Shown here piece by piece: positions 8,628-17,138 of a stretch of 64,000 nucleotides of DNA. The notes under the pieces are model-generated. The model searched no databases. It was not told where the DNA came from and worked only from the letters and a program-made list of their open reading frames with translations. Source of the DNA: Methanosarcina sp. MTP4 (GTDB lineage: Archaea; Halobacteriota; Methanosarcinia; Methanosarcinales; Methanosarcinaceae); contig NZ_CP009505.1 of NCBI RefSeq assembly GCF_000970045.1, forward strand, positions 3,930,808 through 3,994,807, given 5' to 3'. The first letter of the stretch is position 1, and every line of letters begins with the position of its first letter. Made by a program: the position numbers and the translations under genes.

Positions 8628-9725
8628 ATGCTGATTCGAAAAAATATATCCCTTGATGACAAATATCTTAAAAAATTACAGCCACTTCTGGACGCCAATG
8701 ACGGGAACCTGAGTGCTGCAATAAGGGATACAATTGCGGTTGCCGATACTGCGCTTATATATCATAACAGCATTGACGAGGCAATCAAATTTTTGAAAGA
8801 AGCTCCGTCGAGAGAAGAGATAAACGACACAATCCAGAGTGGAGAAAATATTGTTATAAACAAGACAATGCTCGAATGGCTCTTTAGGTACACCAAAGGC
8901 AGGCTTACGGAAGAAGAACTGGTAAATGAACTGATAAATCCTTTTGAAGTTCAGAATATGAAAGAACTTGAAGGGTATCTCAACCGGGCTGCCCGGAGCT
9001 ACCAATGGCCCATCAGGACTTCAATCAAATGTGAAAACATCAATAACCCTGATTCCGCCCTTGTCATTTTTTCAAACTCCACGGTAAACAACCGGGAATT
9101 TTTTGCCCAGCTTGTGGCCCATTTCCTGGCAAAATGGGTGCAACTCGATGTAGAACACATTTTCCGGAGAGCTAATTCTACCCAGATCTCTTTCAAAAAG
9201 AACCTATCTGTTTCCCCGAGTGAAACCATGCCCGGGATCAGGAAGCACTTCGGGTACCTTGATATCGTGTGCAAAGAGCTCGACGACAATACCGAGTTCT
9301 GGACACAGCTCATGTACACCTACAACGTGGAAAGATATAACCTCGTGACCCTGCACAGGAACCAGTTTGAAACCTTTGCCGCAGGGGATGCTCCGAACCC
9401 CACTAAAATCCTGGAACGCCTGTGCAAACAGTCCTTAAACGAAATGACCCTACCCGACCTGCTTATTGCATTCAAAAGAATGTACCTGGCAACCCAGCTT
9501 GTCAAGAACATAGAACTCTACCTGGAACCCGGGAAGGAATCCGTGACGATCTTCCACGACTTTAAAAATGAAAAGGTAATCTCCAACCTTGTGGAATATT
9601 TCTCCAACATATTCAAAGAAAAAGGCATTCCTTTTGAACCTGCATCTTATGCCAGCATGATAGTGTTCAGGTTCAACGAAGAATCCGGACCTATCAATGG
9701 TTATGACTCCCAAAAATTATCTTAA
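8628..9725 (+). CDS. Conserved archaeal-type protein with an RHH-like N-terminus
   Basis: I do not recognise the full family. The first 45 residues (MLIRKNISLDDKYLKKLQ and the following helix with SAAIRDTI) resemble a ribbon-helix-helix DNA-binding or dimerisation unit of the CopG kind. The remaining 320 residues are soluble, mixed alpha/beta, with no membrane helix or catalytic motif that I can name. ATG 8628 follows GGGTGGT; an in-frame GTG at 8613 is a weaker choice. The gene stands alone, between the repeat-rich spacer and the convergent rtcB gene. A role as a regulator is inferred only from the N-terminus. Confidence 0.7.
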   Translation: MLIRKNISLDDKYLKKLQPLLDANDGNLSAAIRDTIAVADTALIYHNSIDEAIKFLKEAPSREEINDTIQSGENIVINKTMLEWLFRYTKGRLTEEELVNELINPFEVQNMKELEGYLNRAARSYQWPIRTSIKCENINNPDSALVIFSNSTVNNREFFAQLVAHFLAKWVQLDVEHIFRRANSTQISFKKNLSVSPSETMPGIRKHFGYLDIVCKELDDNTEFWTQLMYTYNVERYNLVTLHRNQFETFAAGDAPNPTKILERLCKQSLNEMTLPDLLIAFKRMYLATQLVKNIELYLEPGKESVTIFHDFKNEKVISNLVEYFSNIFKEKGIPFEPASYASMIVFRFNEESGPINGYDSQKLS

Positions 9726-9881
9726 ACCCAAAAAAATCCAGAAAATTATCTTAAACCCAAAAAACGATCCCAAAAAAGGGAAACTTCGCCCGAAGCAGGA
9801 AGTCCCCCCCCAAAAACCTATATTTAAAAAAACCACCTTTAAGACCAGATCAGTCCAAAGGATTACTGCATAGGAGAGGGA

Positions 9882-11429
9882 TTAGCCTTTTGCCACCCCG
9901 AGAGGCAGAACACGTGCAACCTTCCGGGCAATCCCGAGTTCATGCACTACATTTACCACCTCACTACTCGACTTGTAAACGTCGGGGGCTTCTTCTGCAA
10001 TAACGGACGGGTGTGTGGCCCTTACCGTAATCCCCATGGCTTCAAGTTTCTCCTTTATGCTCTCTCCCCTGAATTCCTTCTTGGCGTGCGCCCGGCTCAT
10101 GACCCTGCCAGCCCCGTGACAAGCGCTTCCAAAAGAGATATCCATAGCCTCTTTCGTACCGCAGAGAATGTAGGAAGCAGTCCCCATACTACCAGGGATC
10201 AAAACAGGCTGCCCGACATCCCTAAACGCTGCAGGGACCTCCGGATGACCAGGAGGAAAGGCCCGGGTAGCTCCTTTCCTGTGCACATACACTTCCTTTT
10301 TCCTGCCTTCGATAAGATGCTCCTCGAGTTTTGCCACGTTATGGGCAACATCGTAGAGAAGGTCCATCCCAAGCTCATCGGAGTCCCTGCCAAAAACCTG
10401 TTCAAAAGTTTCCCTTGTCCAGTGAGTGATAACCTGCCGGTTCGCCCAGGCATAATTTGCGGCACAGAGCATTGCCTTGAAGTAGGACTGAGCTTCCTTT
10501 GACTGCGCAGGGGCGCAGGCAAGCTGCTTATCAGGGATCTGTATGCCGTACTTCTTCACAGCCTGGGACAAGGTCTGAAGGTGGTCCGTGCAAATCTGGT
10601 GCCCGGCACCTCTGGACCCGCAGTGAACCATGACAGTGACCTGCCCTTCCTCAAGCCCGAAAGCCGAAGCCACCCCCTGATCATAAATCTCGTCCACATA
10701 CTGAACTTCCAGGAAATGGTTCCCACTTCCCAGAGTACCGAACTGGGGTTTCCCTCGCTTCCGGGCTTTATCGCTAACATATACGGGATCTGCCCCTTCA
10801 AGGAACCCGTTCCCTTCACAGTGCTCGGTGTCGGCTTCCACACCGTACCCTGATTCCACAGCCCACTTTGCCCCATGCAGGAAAGCATCATCCAGCTCTT
10901 TATCAGAAGCCCTGATCCGGCTTTTTGACCCGACTCCGGAGGGGACGTTTCTGAAAAGGCCGTCCGTAAGCTCCTTAATATGAGGGACCACCTCCTCCTT
11001 TTGCAGGTTCGTCTTTATCAAACGGACTCCGCAGTTAATGTCAAAGCCCACTCCACCGGGACTGATAATCCCCTCTTCACTATCAAAGGCCGCGACCCCG
11101 CCGATGGCAAAGCCGTATCCCAGGTGAGCATCCGGCATAGCCATAGAATATTTCTGAATTCCAGGAAGAGTTGACACATTTGCAATCTGGTCAATTGTGC
11201 CCGGATCGATGCTTGCAAGCAGTTTTTCGGACACAAAAAGGCGCCCCGGGACTTGCATTCCGGGAGTGTGCCCGACAGGGATTTCCCAGCTGTTTTCGGA
11301 AAGCTTCCGGACCATGCCCCTCACACTCGTAAGCATACTTTCCGGGCCTGCACTTTCTGTCCCTTCACTTTGCGAACCCGCGCTCTCCAATCCTCCATAT
11401 TCCGATCCTGTCTCCTCATTTGCTTTCAT
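9882..11429 (-). CDS. rtcB: tRNA-splicing RNA ligase RtcB
   Basis: RtcB joins tRNA exon halves (2',3'-cyclic phosphate to 5'-OH) using GTP and manganese. Core motifs are present: GFDINCGVR with metal-binding Asp and Cys (Cys about 133), GSGNHFLEVQ, HCGSRGAGHQ, and the His of ACHGAGR (about residue 438), which accepts GMP in the family. The protein has 515 residues, about 30 longer than usual, because of a Ser/Glu/Gly-rich N-terminal extension. That extension is probably real: GGAGAGGTGG lies a suitable distance before the first ATG, whereas the ATG at 11336 lacks a ribosome site. Archease, its activator, is encoded upstream at 11949-12389 on the same strand. Confidence 0.95.
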   Translation of the reverse strand: MKANEETGSEYGGLESAGSQSEGTESAGPESMLTSVRGMVRKLSENSWEIPVGHTPGMQVPGRLFVSEKLLASIDPGTIDQIANVSTLPGIQKYSMAMPDAHLGYGFAIGGVAAFDSEEGIISPGGVGFDINCGVRLIKTNLQKEEVVPHIKELTDGLFRNVPSGVGSKSRIRASDKELDDAFLHGAKWAVESGYGVEADTEHCEGNGFLEGADPVYVSDKARKRGKPQFGTLGSGNHFLEVQYVDEIYDQGVASAFGLEEGQVTVMVHCGSRGAGHQICTDHLQTLSQAVKKYGIQIPDKQLACAPAQSKEAQSYFKAMLCAANYAWANRQVITHWTRETFEQVFGRDSDELGMDLLYDVAHNVAKLEEHLIEGRKKEVYVHRKGATRAFPPGHPEVPAAFRDVGQPVLIPGSMGTASYILCGTKEAMDISFGSACHGAGRVMSRAHAKKEFRGESIKEKLEAMGITVRATHPSVIAEEAPDVYKSSSEVVNVVHELGIARKVARVLPLGVAKG

Positions 11430-11948
11430 ATTTATAATCCACCTCTCCTCTGGCTTTTATAATTATGCTTCCCCGGACTTGCGTCTCTGGAATTCTTCTA
11501 CCCACACCCGGACTGCCTGCAACCAGCTCCCAGGACAGATTTCTCAAAGGGGCCTAGGAGCTTAGGTTCCATAGTCCAATAATCCATGAGACAATGATTT
11601 TAACCTGAAATTCAAAATTCCATGAGACAATGATTTTGTAGTACAGTCATTCATAAGGGCATTTTCCGTACAATAATTCTCAGGTCAATGGTTTGTTCCT
11701 TAATACAATGATTCTAAGACGTAATGATAATGATTTACATAAGGAAAATATGAATATGGTGCTGTATGAAAGAAACCTGAACAAAAAAGTGAACAAAAAA
11801 GTGAACAAAAAAGTGAACAAAAAAGTGAACAAAAAAGTGGACAAAAAAGTGGGTAGAAAAGTGGACAATCCAGGATTATCAGGGGCTTCATTCATCCATG
11901 AACCGGAGAAGGTATTATCAAGCCTCTGGAACCTTAAAAAGCCGCCAG
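11430..11948. repeat. Gene-free spacer with a 12-bp tandem repeat
   Basis: About 520 bases between rtcB and archease. A 19-bp direct repeat (TCCATGAGACAATGATTTT) occurs twice near 11583 and 11620. At about 11779-11868 the unit GTGAACAAAAAA is repeated about seven times, the last copies drifting (GTGGAC, GTGGGT). The repeat gives Lys/Val/Asn frames on the plus strand and Phe-rich frames on the minus strand, none with a ribosome site. Confidence 0.8.
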
Positions 11949-12389
11949 TTAAAGGTCCACAACCACCTGAGCCACCCAACCCCCAGGCGTCTTTTCAAGT
12001 TCGAGCTGGTTGTAGGTAACCGCCTTGATCTCGGTTTCGAAGGGATGGATTTCAAGGTTCCATTTATCCCCCAATGCCCGGGCTTTCAGAGAGTATTCGC
12101 CTTCCTCTTCCCTGATCTCCTCTACCCTGAATTCTCCGAAGATGGTTTCCTCCACTTCAAAGAGAAAAAGAAGTTCGGAAAGCCAGTCAATAAGCAGGGT
12201 ATCCAGGCCCGGGGATTTGAGGGAAACTTCCAGCGAGGTCTCTACAAGAACCTTTTTAGTGTCAATCATCACGTTGAACATGGCAAGAGCGGCATTTTCA
12301 AAGACTTCTTCCAGGGTTTTTCCATACGCCCTGAATTTCGCATCTGCCGTATGTTCAAGGTATTCGTACTGCTCAGGTTGAGGCGGCAT
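11949..12389 (-). CDS. Archease, RtcB-activating protein
   Basis: Archease (DUF101) speeds RtcB guanylylation and turnover. The 146-residue protein has the family start EYLEHTADAKFRAYG, with the metal-binding His and Asp of HTADA, and ends in the conserved VVVDL with its aspartate. Length matches the family. The next gene on this strand is rtcB, 520 bases away; I see a functional pair, but the repeat-filled gap may mean separate transcripts. The start codon has only a weak ribosome site. Confidence 0.93.
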   Translation of the reverse strand: MPPQPEQYEYLEHTADAKFRAYGKTLEEVFENAALAMFNVMIDTKKVLVETSLEVSLKSPGLDTLLIDWLSELLFLFEVEETIFGEFRVEEIREEEGEYSLKARALGDKWNLEIHPFETEIKAVTYNQLELEKTPGGWVAQVVVDL

Positions 12390-12508
12390 AGTCCTGTATT
12401 GGGTTTTGTGTTACATTAAGTTTATCCGCCTCATGAGCCTGTTTTTACTCAGGGTGGAAATATCCATTCCCGGAAAAGTTTCCGGAAGAACTGAAAAGAG
12501 ACCTTAGT

Positions 12509-13117
12509 TTACAGCCTGTTCCAGATGTAATGTATCCTCTGAAAAGCCGTGATGTGACTGGTCAATGCAATCAGGGTAACGGCCCAGCCCAGGATAGAAA
12601 AGCCAGCGATGGTAGCCGGGTAGGCAAAATTTACAAAGGCAGAGAGTATGATAACCACCAGACGGTCAGCCCTGCCCATGATCCCTCCGTAGTACCTTCC
12701 AAGAGAAAGGGCCTGAGCCTGGGTCCCCAGGTAGCTTGTCAGCAGCACACCCACGATTGCCGCAACCCCGATCTGCCAGGGTACGTAACCTGCAAAAAAG
12801 ATGCTGCAGATAATAAAGACATCCGAATAGCGGTCGATAACATGATCCAGGAAATCTCCCCTGGCAGTGGCCTTATTTGACTTCCGAGCAACCGCCCCGT
12901 CCAGGGCGTCCAGGACAGAATTCAGCACAACGAAGATACCCGCCAGAAGGACGAGACCCCGGGCTGCCGGGGAGTAGTAAAAGCAGAGCCCCGCAATAAA
13001 GGCACAGATAAGGGAAGCTATGGAAACCACATCAGGAGAGATACCCTTCCGGATGAAAAGGTCTGCCAGCGGTTCAATAACTTTTGAGGCGAAGGGTCTC
13101 AGTGCATCGAACGTCAT
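12509..13117 (-). CDS. CDP-alcohol phosphatidyltransferase, probably archaetidylinositol phosphate synthase
   Basis: The 202-residue membrane enzyme carries the complete family signature DxxDGxxARx8GxxxDxxxD: Asp70, Asp73, Gly74, Ala77, Arg78, Gly87, Asp91 and Asp95. It has about six hydrophobic segments. Enzymes of this type move a CDP-activated lipid onto an alcohol. In methanogens, proteins of this length usually make archaetidylinositol phosphate; the acceptor specificity is inferred, not seen. Only a weak ribosome site precedes the ATG. Confidence 0.88.
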   Translation of the reverse strand: MTFDALRPFASKVIEPLADLFIRKGISPDVVSIASLICAFIAGLCFYYSPAARGLVLLAGIFVVLNSVLDALDGAVARKSNKATARGDFLDHVIDRYSDVFIICSIFFAGYVPWQIGVAAIVGVLLTSYLGTQAQALSLGRYYGGIMGRADRLVVIILSAFVNFAYPATIAGFSILGWAVTLIALTSHITAFQRIHYIWNRL

Positions 13118-13409
13118 GGTACTCAGAAATCTTTTTTATTTTTTAATATCCGTGATGGAAAGCTGCCACAGGAAAAAATACGCAACTTTCCTATTTCGTA
13201 TGCCGATCTGGATAGTTTTGACATGTGATGTTTCTGTCTTTACCTATCTTGTTATATTTATACTTACGTTTACATCCAGAAGAATGTACACTTTATATAA
13301 ACAACACAAGCAAACATTGTACAGAAAAGTATAGGCGAGGGAGGCACGAGATATCGACGACGTAGACGACGTAGACGAGTGTAAATAAGTACAGATAAGT
13401 GTACTTTTT

Positions 13410-14039
13410 TTATCCCCTGGACCTGCAATTCCCGGGCTTATCCACTGCAAGTTCATAGAGATACTTCACCTTACACGAATGCTCAAGCTGCGTGGTCACG
13501 ACGTAAGCCTCACTGAGGACTCTTCCCACAGCAAAAGTCCCATGACTGTAGACCACAAGACCCCTGTGCTTTGAAAGCGCTTCCGCCGTGTTTTCCGCAA
13601 GCTCCCTGCTTCCGATACCTCCCTTAACCACAGGGATTTCTCCCAGAAAGTACTGTCCCTCGCTGTCTACAGGCTCTATTGCCCCGCCTGCTCCCGCCAG
13701 CAGGGACTCCACCACCGCATAAGGGCAGTGGGCGTGAATAATTGCAAGGGCAGGAGTCCTCCGATAAATCTCCCGGTGCACCACCGTCTCCGAGGACGCT
13801 ATCAGGTCCAGGGAAGAGGTCTCCTCGATCCCAACCTCTACAACACTGTCTTCCGTAATCTCATCAAGGGCAGATCCACTCCTGGTAATAATCATCCGGT
13901 CTCCCGCCCTGACACTGATGTTCCCGAAATGGGACTCTACAAGCCCGTGTTCCACCAACTTGCGTCCGTATTTTGCGATTTCCTTCCACATCTTAGGCAA
14001 AGTATAGCGGAAGAGTGCCATAAGTTTTATGCGCCGCAC
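13410..14039 (-). CDS. Class II aldolase/adducin family protein (fuculose-1-phosphate aldolase-like)
   Basis: Class II aldolases use a zinc ion to cleave sugar phosphates such as L-fuculose-1-phosphate. The protein shows GNISVRAGDRMIITRSG near its start, the zinc-binding HAH of IIHAHCPYAV and the later His of VVYSHGTFAVG. The full frame has 209 residues from GTG 14039. Family members usually begin near MWKEIAKYG, so an internal ATG (about 13992) giving about 193 residues is possible. In methanogens this enzyme has been linked to lactaldehyde supply for coenzyme F420; that role is an inference. Confidence 0.85.
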   Translation of the reverse strand: MRRIKLMALFRYTLPKMWKEIAKYGRKLVEHGLVESHFGNISVRAGDRMIITRSGSALDEITEDSVVEVGIEETSSLDLIASSETVVHREIYRRTPALAIIHAHCPYAVVESLLAGAGGAIEPVDSEGQYFLGEIPVVKGGIGSRELAENTAEALSKHRGLVVYSHGTFAVGRVLSEAYVVTTQLEHSCKVKYLYELAVDKPGNCRSRG

Positions 14040-14061
14040 CCAACCCTATGAGATAGAAACC

Positions 14062-14140
14062 TTAAAAGAAACAGGGAAAAAATAAAAGAAAAAAGGCAGG
14101 AAAAGGAAAAGAAAAAAGGCAGGAAAAGGAAAAGAAGCTG
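14062..14140. repeat. Purine-rich tandem repeat
   Basis: A unit of about 26 bases containing GGCAGGAAAAGGAAAAG occurs twice back to back in an A/G-only tract upstream of the aldolase. No gene is supported here. Confidence 0.6.
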
Positions 14141-14269
14141 GGAAAACAAAAAAACAGAAAATAAGGAAAAGCTAAGAGTAGAAAATACTGGGGACAGAGC
14201 AGCGAAAATCTGCCATAAGATTTATCTGTGAGTATTGTATTTAGATAAGTCTGCAAGCGCTTTCATCGT

Positions 14270-14343
14270 GCCTCGTTGGCTCAGCCCGGTAGAGCGAGTG
14301 ACTTGTAATCACTAGGTCGCGAGTTCGAATCTCGCACGGGGCT
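14270..14343 (+). tRNA. tRNA-Thr (anticodon TGT)
   Basis: A full cloverleaf can be folded by eye. The acceptor stem is GCCTCGT with ACGGGGC, with one T-G pair. The anticodon stem AGTGA/TCACT encloses the loop CTTGTAA, anticodon TGT. The T arm GCGAG/CTCGC encloses TTCGAAT. The discriminator base is T, as in archaeal threonine tRNAs. CCA is not encoded and there is no intron. Confidence 0.96.
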
Positions 14344-14361
14344 TGTATTTGCTTTTTGTTT

Positions 14362-14385
14362 GAAGCCTTCCGGCTTCTTTCATTC
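14362..14385 (+). terminator. Terminator after tRNA-Thr
   Basis: GAAGCC-TTCC-GGCTTC forms a 6-bp stem with a 4-base loop, followed by a T-rich tract. It lies 19 bases after the tRNA. Confidence 0.65.
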
Positions 14386-14462
14386 TTATTTTATTCGTAT
14401 CAGACATGCTCATTTTAATTTCAGTTATTCTTCCTGTCAACCTCTATAGTTTTCAATTTTTT

Positions 14463-15446
14463 TCAATCTTTGTTTTTCTGCGGCTTTATTTCCGGGAGCT
14501 TTTTCCGTTCAGACCTAGATTCCCTATCAATCGCATCAAACAACGTAATCAGAGCCCTGCGAAGTCTTCGGGACTCAGTTTCCCAGACATTTTTTTCAAC
14601 CTGACGACTGCCTCCTGCCTTCACAGCTGCCATCCAGGAATATTTTCTGGCTACTTTTTTATTGCCCAGAGGGCAGCCAAACGCTTTACCGGTTTTCTGG
14701 GTGCTGTATTTTTCATTGAGAAGAAATTCATAAATTTCCAGGACACGCATGAACAGTTCTTCCCCATTATCCTCGTCCGAAGAGCCAAACACGGCGAGGT
14801 TCCAGAGACGGAACTGGACTTCCCGGCGTTCTACCCCCAGTTTTTCCGAGTTTGCGGTTTCCAGTACCTTCCTGAATTCAAGAAAAATGTCCGTTTCCCC
14901 AAAACCTGCCGGCAGGATTTTCCCGAGAGCAATCATGACGTGAATGCATTCGTGAAAGAGGATTCTGGCGATAAGGTACTCAAGCCGTTCCTGGATATTC
15001 CAGAACTTGCTGACCAGTTCTTCTTCCCAGAGTTCGTAAGGATTCACCAGGATAAGGGATTTGTACACAATCCTTTTTTCGGCTTTGAGCACTTTGCGCT
15101 TCGGATAAATGGTAACCCCCTGCATTTTTCCGAAAAACTCGACCCTAACTGCCAGGTCCCAGCAACACACCCATCCGGCGGATTTTACACATTTTACCCG
15201 GTAGTACTTTCCATCAAAACGGACATCCTGCAGCAACCGGTACATATCTTTACTGCGTTTTTTTATGAGAGATTTTACCCCTGACTCCCGGAAAATACTG
15301 AGGTCAAGGTAGGGAACTCCCGGGGGAAAAGAACAGGAAACAGAGGAACTTGCCGGAACGATGCCATAATAATCCTGAACATTCAAACCGGGATTGTCTC
15401 TTTGGGAATCACTTTTCTGCCCAACTTTCCAAGCATTCGGCTTCAT
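14463..15446 (-). CDS. Uncharacterised protein with an HExxH metal site
   Basis: I do not recognise the family by name. The 327-residue protein has HECIH at residues 165-169 (IARILFHECIHVMIALG), the zinc site pattern of metallopeptidases and SprT-like proteins. The first 60 residues are Ser/Pro-rich and look disordered. The last 70 residues are highly basic. The middle contains RVKCVKSAGWVCCWD, with three cysteines. There is no signal peptide. GGGGGT lies about ten bases before the ATG. The second half contains many Lys and Arg residues, so nucleic-acid contact is possible. Confidence 0.7.
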   Translation of the reverse strand: MKPNAWKVGQKSDSQRDNPGLNVQDYYGIVPASSSVSCSFPPGVPYLDLSIFRESGVKSLIKKRSKDMYRLLQDVRFDGKYYRVKCVKSAGWVCCWDLAVRVEFFGKMQGVTIYPKRKVLKAEKRIVYKSLILVNPYELWEEELVSKFWNIQERLEYLIARILFHECIHVMIALGKILPAGFGETDIFLEFRKVLETANSEKLGVERREVQFRLWNLAVFGSSDEDNGEELFMRVLEIYEFLLNEKYSTQKTGKAFGCPLGNKKVARKYSWMAAVKAGGSRQVEKNVWETESRRLRRALITLFDAIDRESRSERKKLPEIKPQKNKD

Positions 15447-15648
15447 CCAACATACCCCCTAGGAGATATATCGACCACAATATATAAAATTAGTTAACAT
15501 GCCAAAAAAAGAATTTAGAAGACCTCCCCAACATCATTTATTTACTTGAGATCAGTTCATTATCCAGTATTAGTCCTTCACCAAACCAGTTTAGAATCAA
15601 ATATCACTTAATAATCCAATATCGATTATTTGCCTTACGATAGTATCT

Positions 15649-16401
15649 TCACCCAATATCACTTTCCGGAATTTCGCCCATCAGTCCCCCGCAGACCGGA
15701 CAATTATTCCTTTTTGCAAGCTTGATCTCGGTTAAAGAACAGAAGAGACCGTCCCACATCAAAAGACGCCCTTCGAGGAGCTTGCCCTGGCCGGTTATAT
15801 ACTTAATAGCTTCATTCGCCTGAATCGAACCTATTATTCCGGGAGTTGTCCCGACCGCAGGGAAGATCTCCTTTCCGGAAACCCCGGGGAAAATGCAGTA
15901 AAGGCAGGGGGTTTTTCCAGGGATTATTGTCGTCGCCTGCCCCGTATACCCGGAAATTGCTCCATGGATGAGAGGGATCTTTCTTTTAACCGCAAGCCTG
16001 TTCAGAATATGCCTTGCCTCAAAGTTATCAAGGGCATCTATGATAAGGTCGCAACCAGGAACCGTTGAATCTGCGTTTTCTTCGGTTAGCTTTTCTCTTA
16101 TGACCTCTATTTCGACTCCAGGGTTCATAGCCAGGAGCTTTTCCTTTGCGGATTCTACCTTCTCCCTGCCGATGTCCTTCTCATGATGAAGGAACTGCCT
16201 GTTCAGGTTACTTGCTTCCACGCAGTCAAAGTCCGCAATTATTATTTTACCAATCCCTGAAATTGCCAGATATGTGGAAACCGGAGATCCGAGCCCGCCT
16301 ACCCCGGCAATGAACACCTTTGCATTTTTCAGCTTTTCCTGACCCTCTTCCCCGAAAAGGAGAATCTGCCGGCTGTATTTTTCACGTTCAAAATCATCCA
16401 T
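15649..16401 (-). CDS. ThiF/MoeB/HesA family adenylyltransferase
   Basis: E1-like enzymes of this family adenylate the C-terminal Gly-Gly of small ubiquitin-like sulfur carriers for molybdopterin, thiamine or tRNA thiolation. The 250-residue protein starts EREKYSRQILLFG, has the nucleotide loop GVGGLGS (about 33-39), then DFDCVEASNLNRQFLH and DALDNFEAR. CLYC and CPVC near residues 166 and 235 form the usual structural zinc site. AAAGGTGG precedes the ATG. No sulfur carrier gene is adjacent, so MoeB and ThiF roles cannot be separated. Confidence 0.9.
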   Translation of the reverse strand: MDDFEREKYSRQILLFGEEGQEKLKNAKVFIAGVGGLGSPVSTYLAISGIGKIIIADFDCVEASNLNRQFLHHEKDIGREKVESAKEKLLAMNPGVEIEVIREKLTEENADSTVPGCDLIIDALDNFEARHILNRLAVKRKIPLIHGAISGYTGQATTIIPGKTPCLYCIFPGVSGKEIFPAVGTTPGIIGSIQANEAIKYITGQGKLLEGRLLMWDGLFCSLTEIKLAKRNNCPVCGGLMGEIPESDIG

Positions 16402-17138
16402 GTAAAGCCACCTTTAAGATTGATTTTTACCTGCCTTTTACGAGATATGAAATTCATCCCGGTTCAGGACCTTTTTCACATAATCATTGATAGCTTTCCT
16501 CATAGATTCTTCGGCAGAAAAGGAAGTATGGAAGGGAGCATTGAGATTGGAACATTGAGAGGAAGCAATTGGAACATTGAGAGGAAGCAATTGAAAAGTG
16601 GTGAGGGAATATTGAAAGTGAAATATTGGGAGGTCAATAAAAATAAAGAGGAAGTTAAAAAATATTACATAGGGACTGCAAAAGAACCGGAACTGTCGAA
16701 GATATGAAAAATCTAAACATTTTTTTGGAAAAATTAATTAAGGTCAGGCTCATAAAAAAGGTAGAATCCAACTTCAAGCCCTTTCCAGGTTCATGCTTAA
16801 GCATTAAACCAGTTTCATACTCAAGCATCAAAACCAATTTCAGGCTCAAGCCGTACCGATAACATGAGTATCACATAAAAACCAATGCTAACTTCACATT
16901 CAAGCATCGGATTGGATTCAATATCAGATCAGTTTCAATATCAGATATCCAGGTTGGTTACTTTCGTGCTTACGTAACCTGTGGGTGTTTCAACGTCGGC
17001 TTAATTTCAATATCAACTTTGAGTTCAATATTAAATCCAATCTTAATATCAAAATCAGTTTTGACAGGGGACTTCAAAAATCCCCAACTTCAACACCTTT
17101 CCCTAAAGCCAAAAACGGGATATTCAAAACAAAGTATT
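16402..17138. repeat. Gene-free spacer with decayed tandem repeats
   Basis: About 740 bases without a supported gene. A 22-bp unit (TTGGAACATTGAGAGGAAGC plus AA) is repeated twice at about 16547-16590. At about 16775-16850 a degenerate 25-bp unit of the kind AAGCATCAAAACCAATTTCA recurs three times, with further echoes to 17060 (CAATATCAGATCAGTTTC). The upstream extension of the MoxR frame (17019-17138) runs through this repeat-type sequence and is not likely coding. Confidence 0.6.

Noticed and set aside
11693-12019. Lys/Val-repeat frame between rtcB and archease
   Set aside because: It is a product of the 12-bp tandem repeat and overlaps the end of the archease gene.
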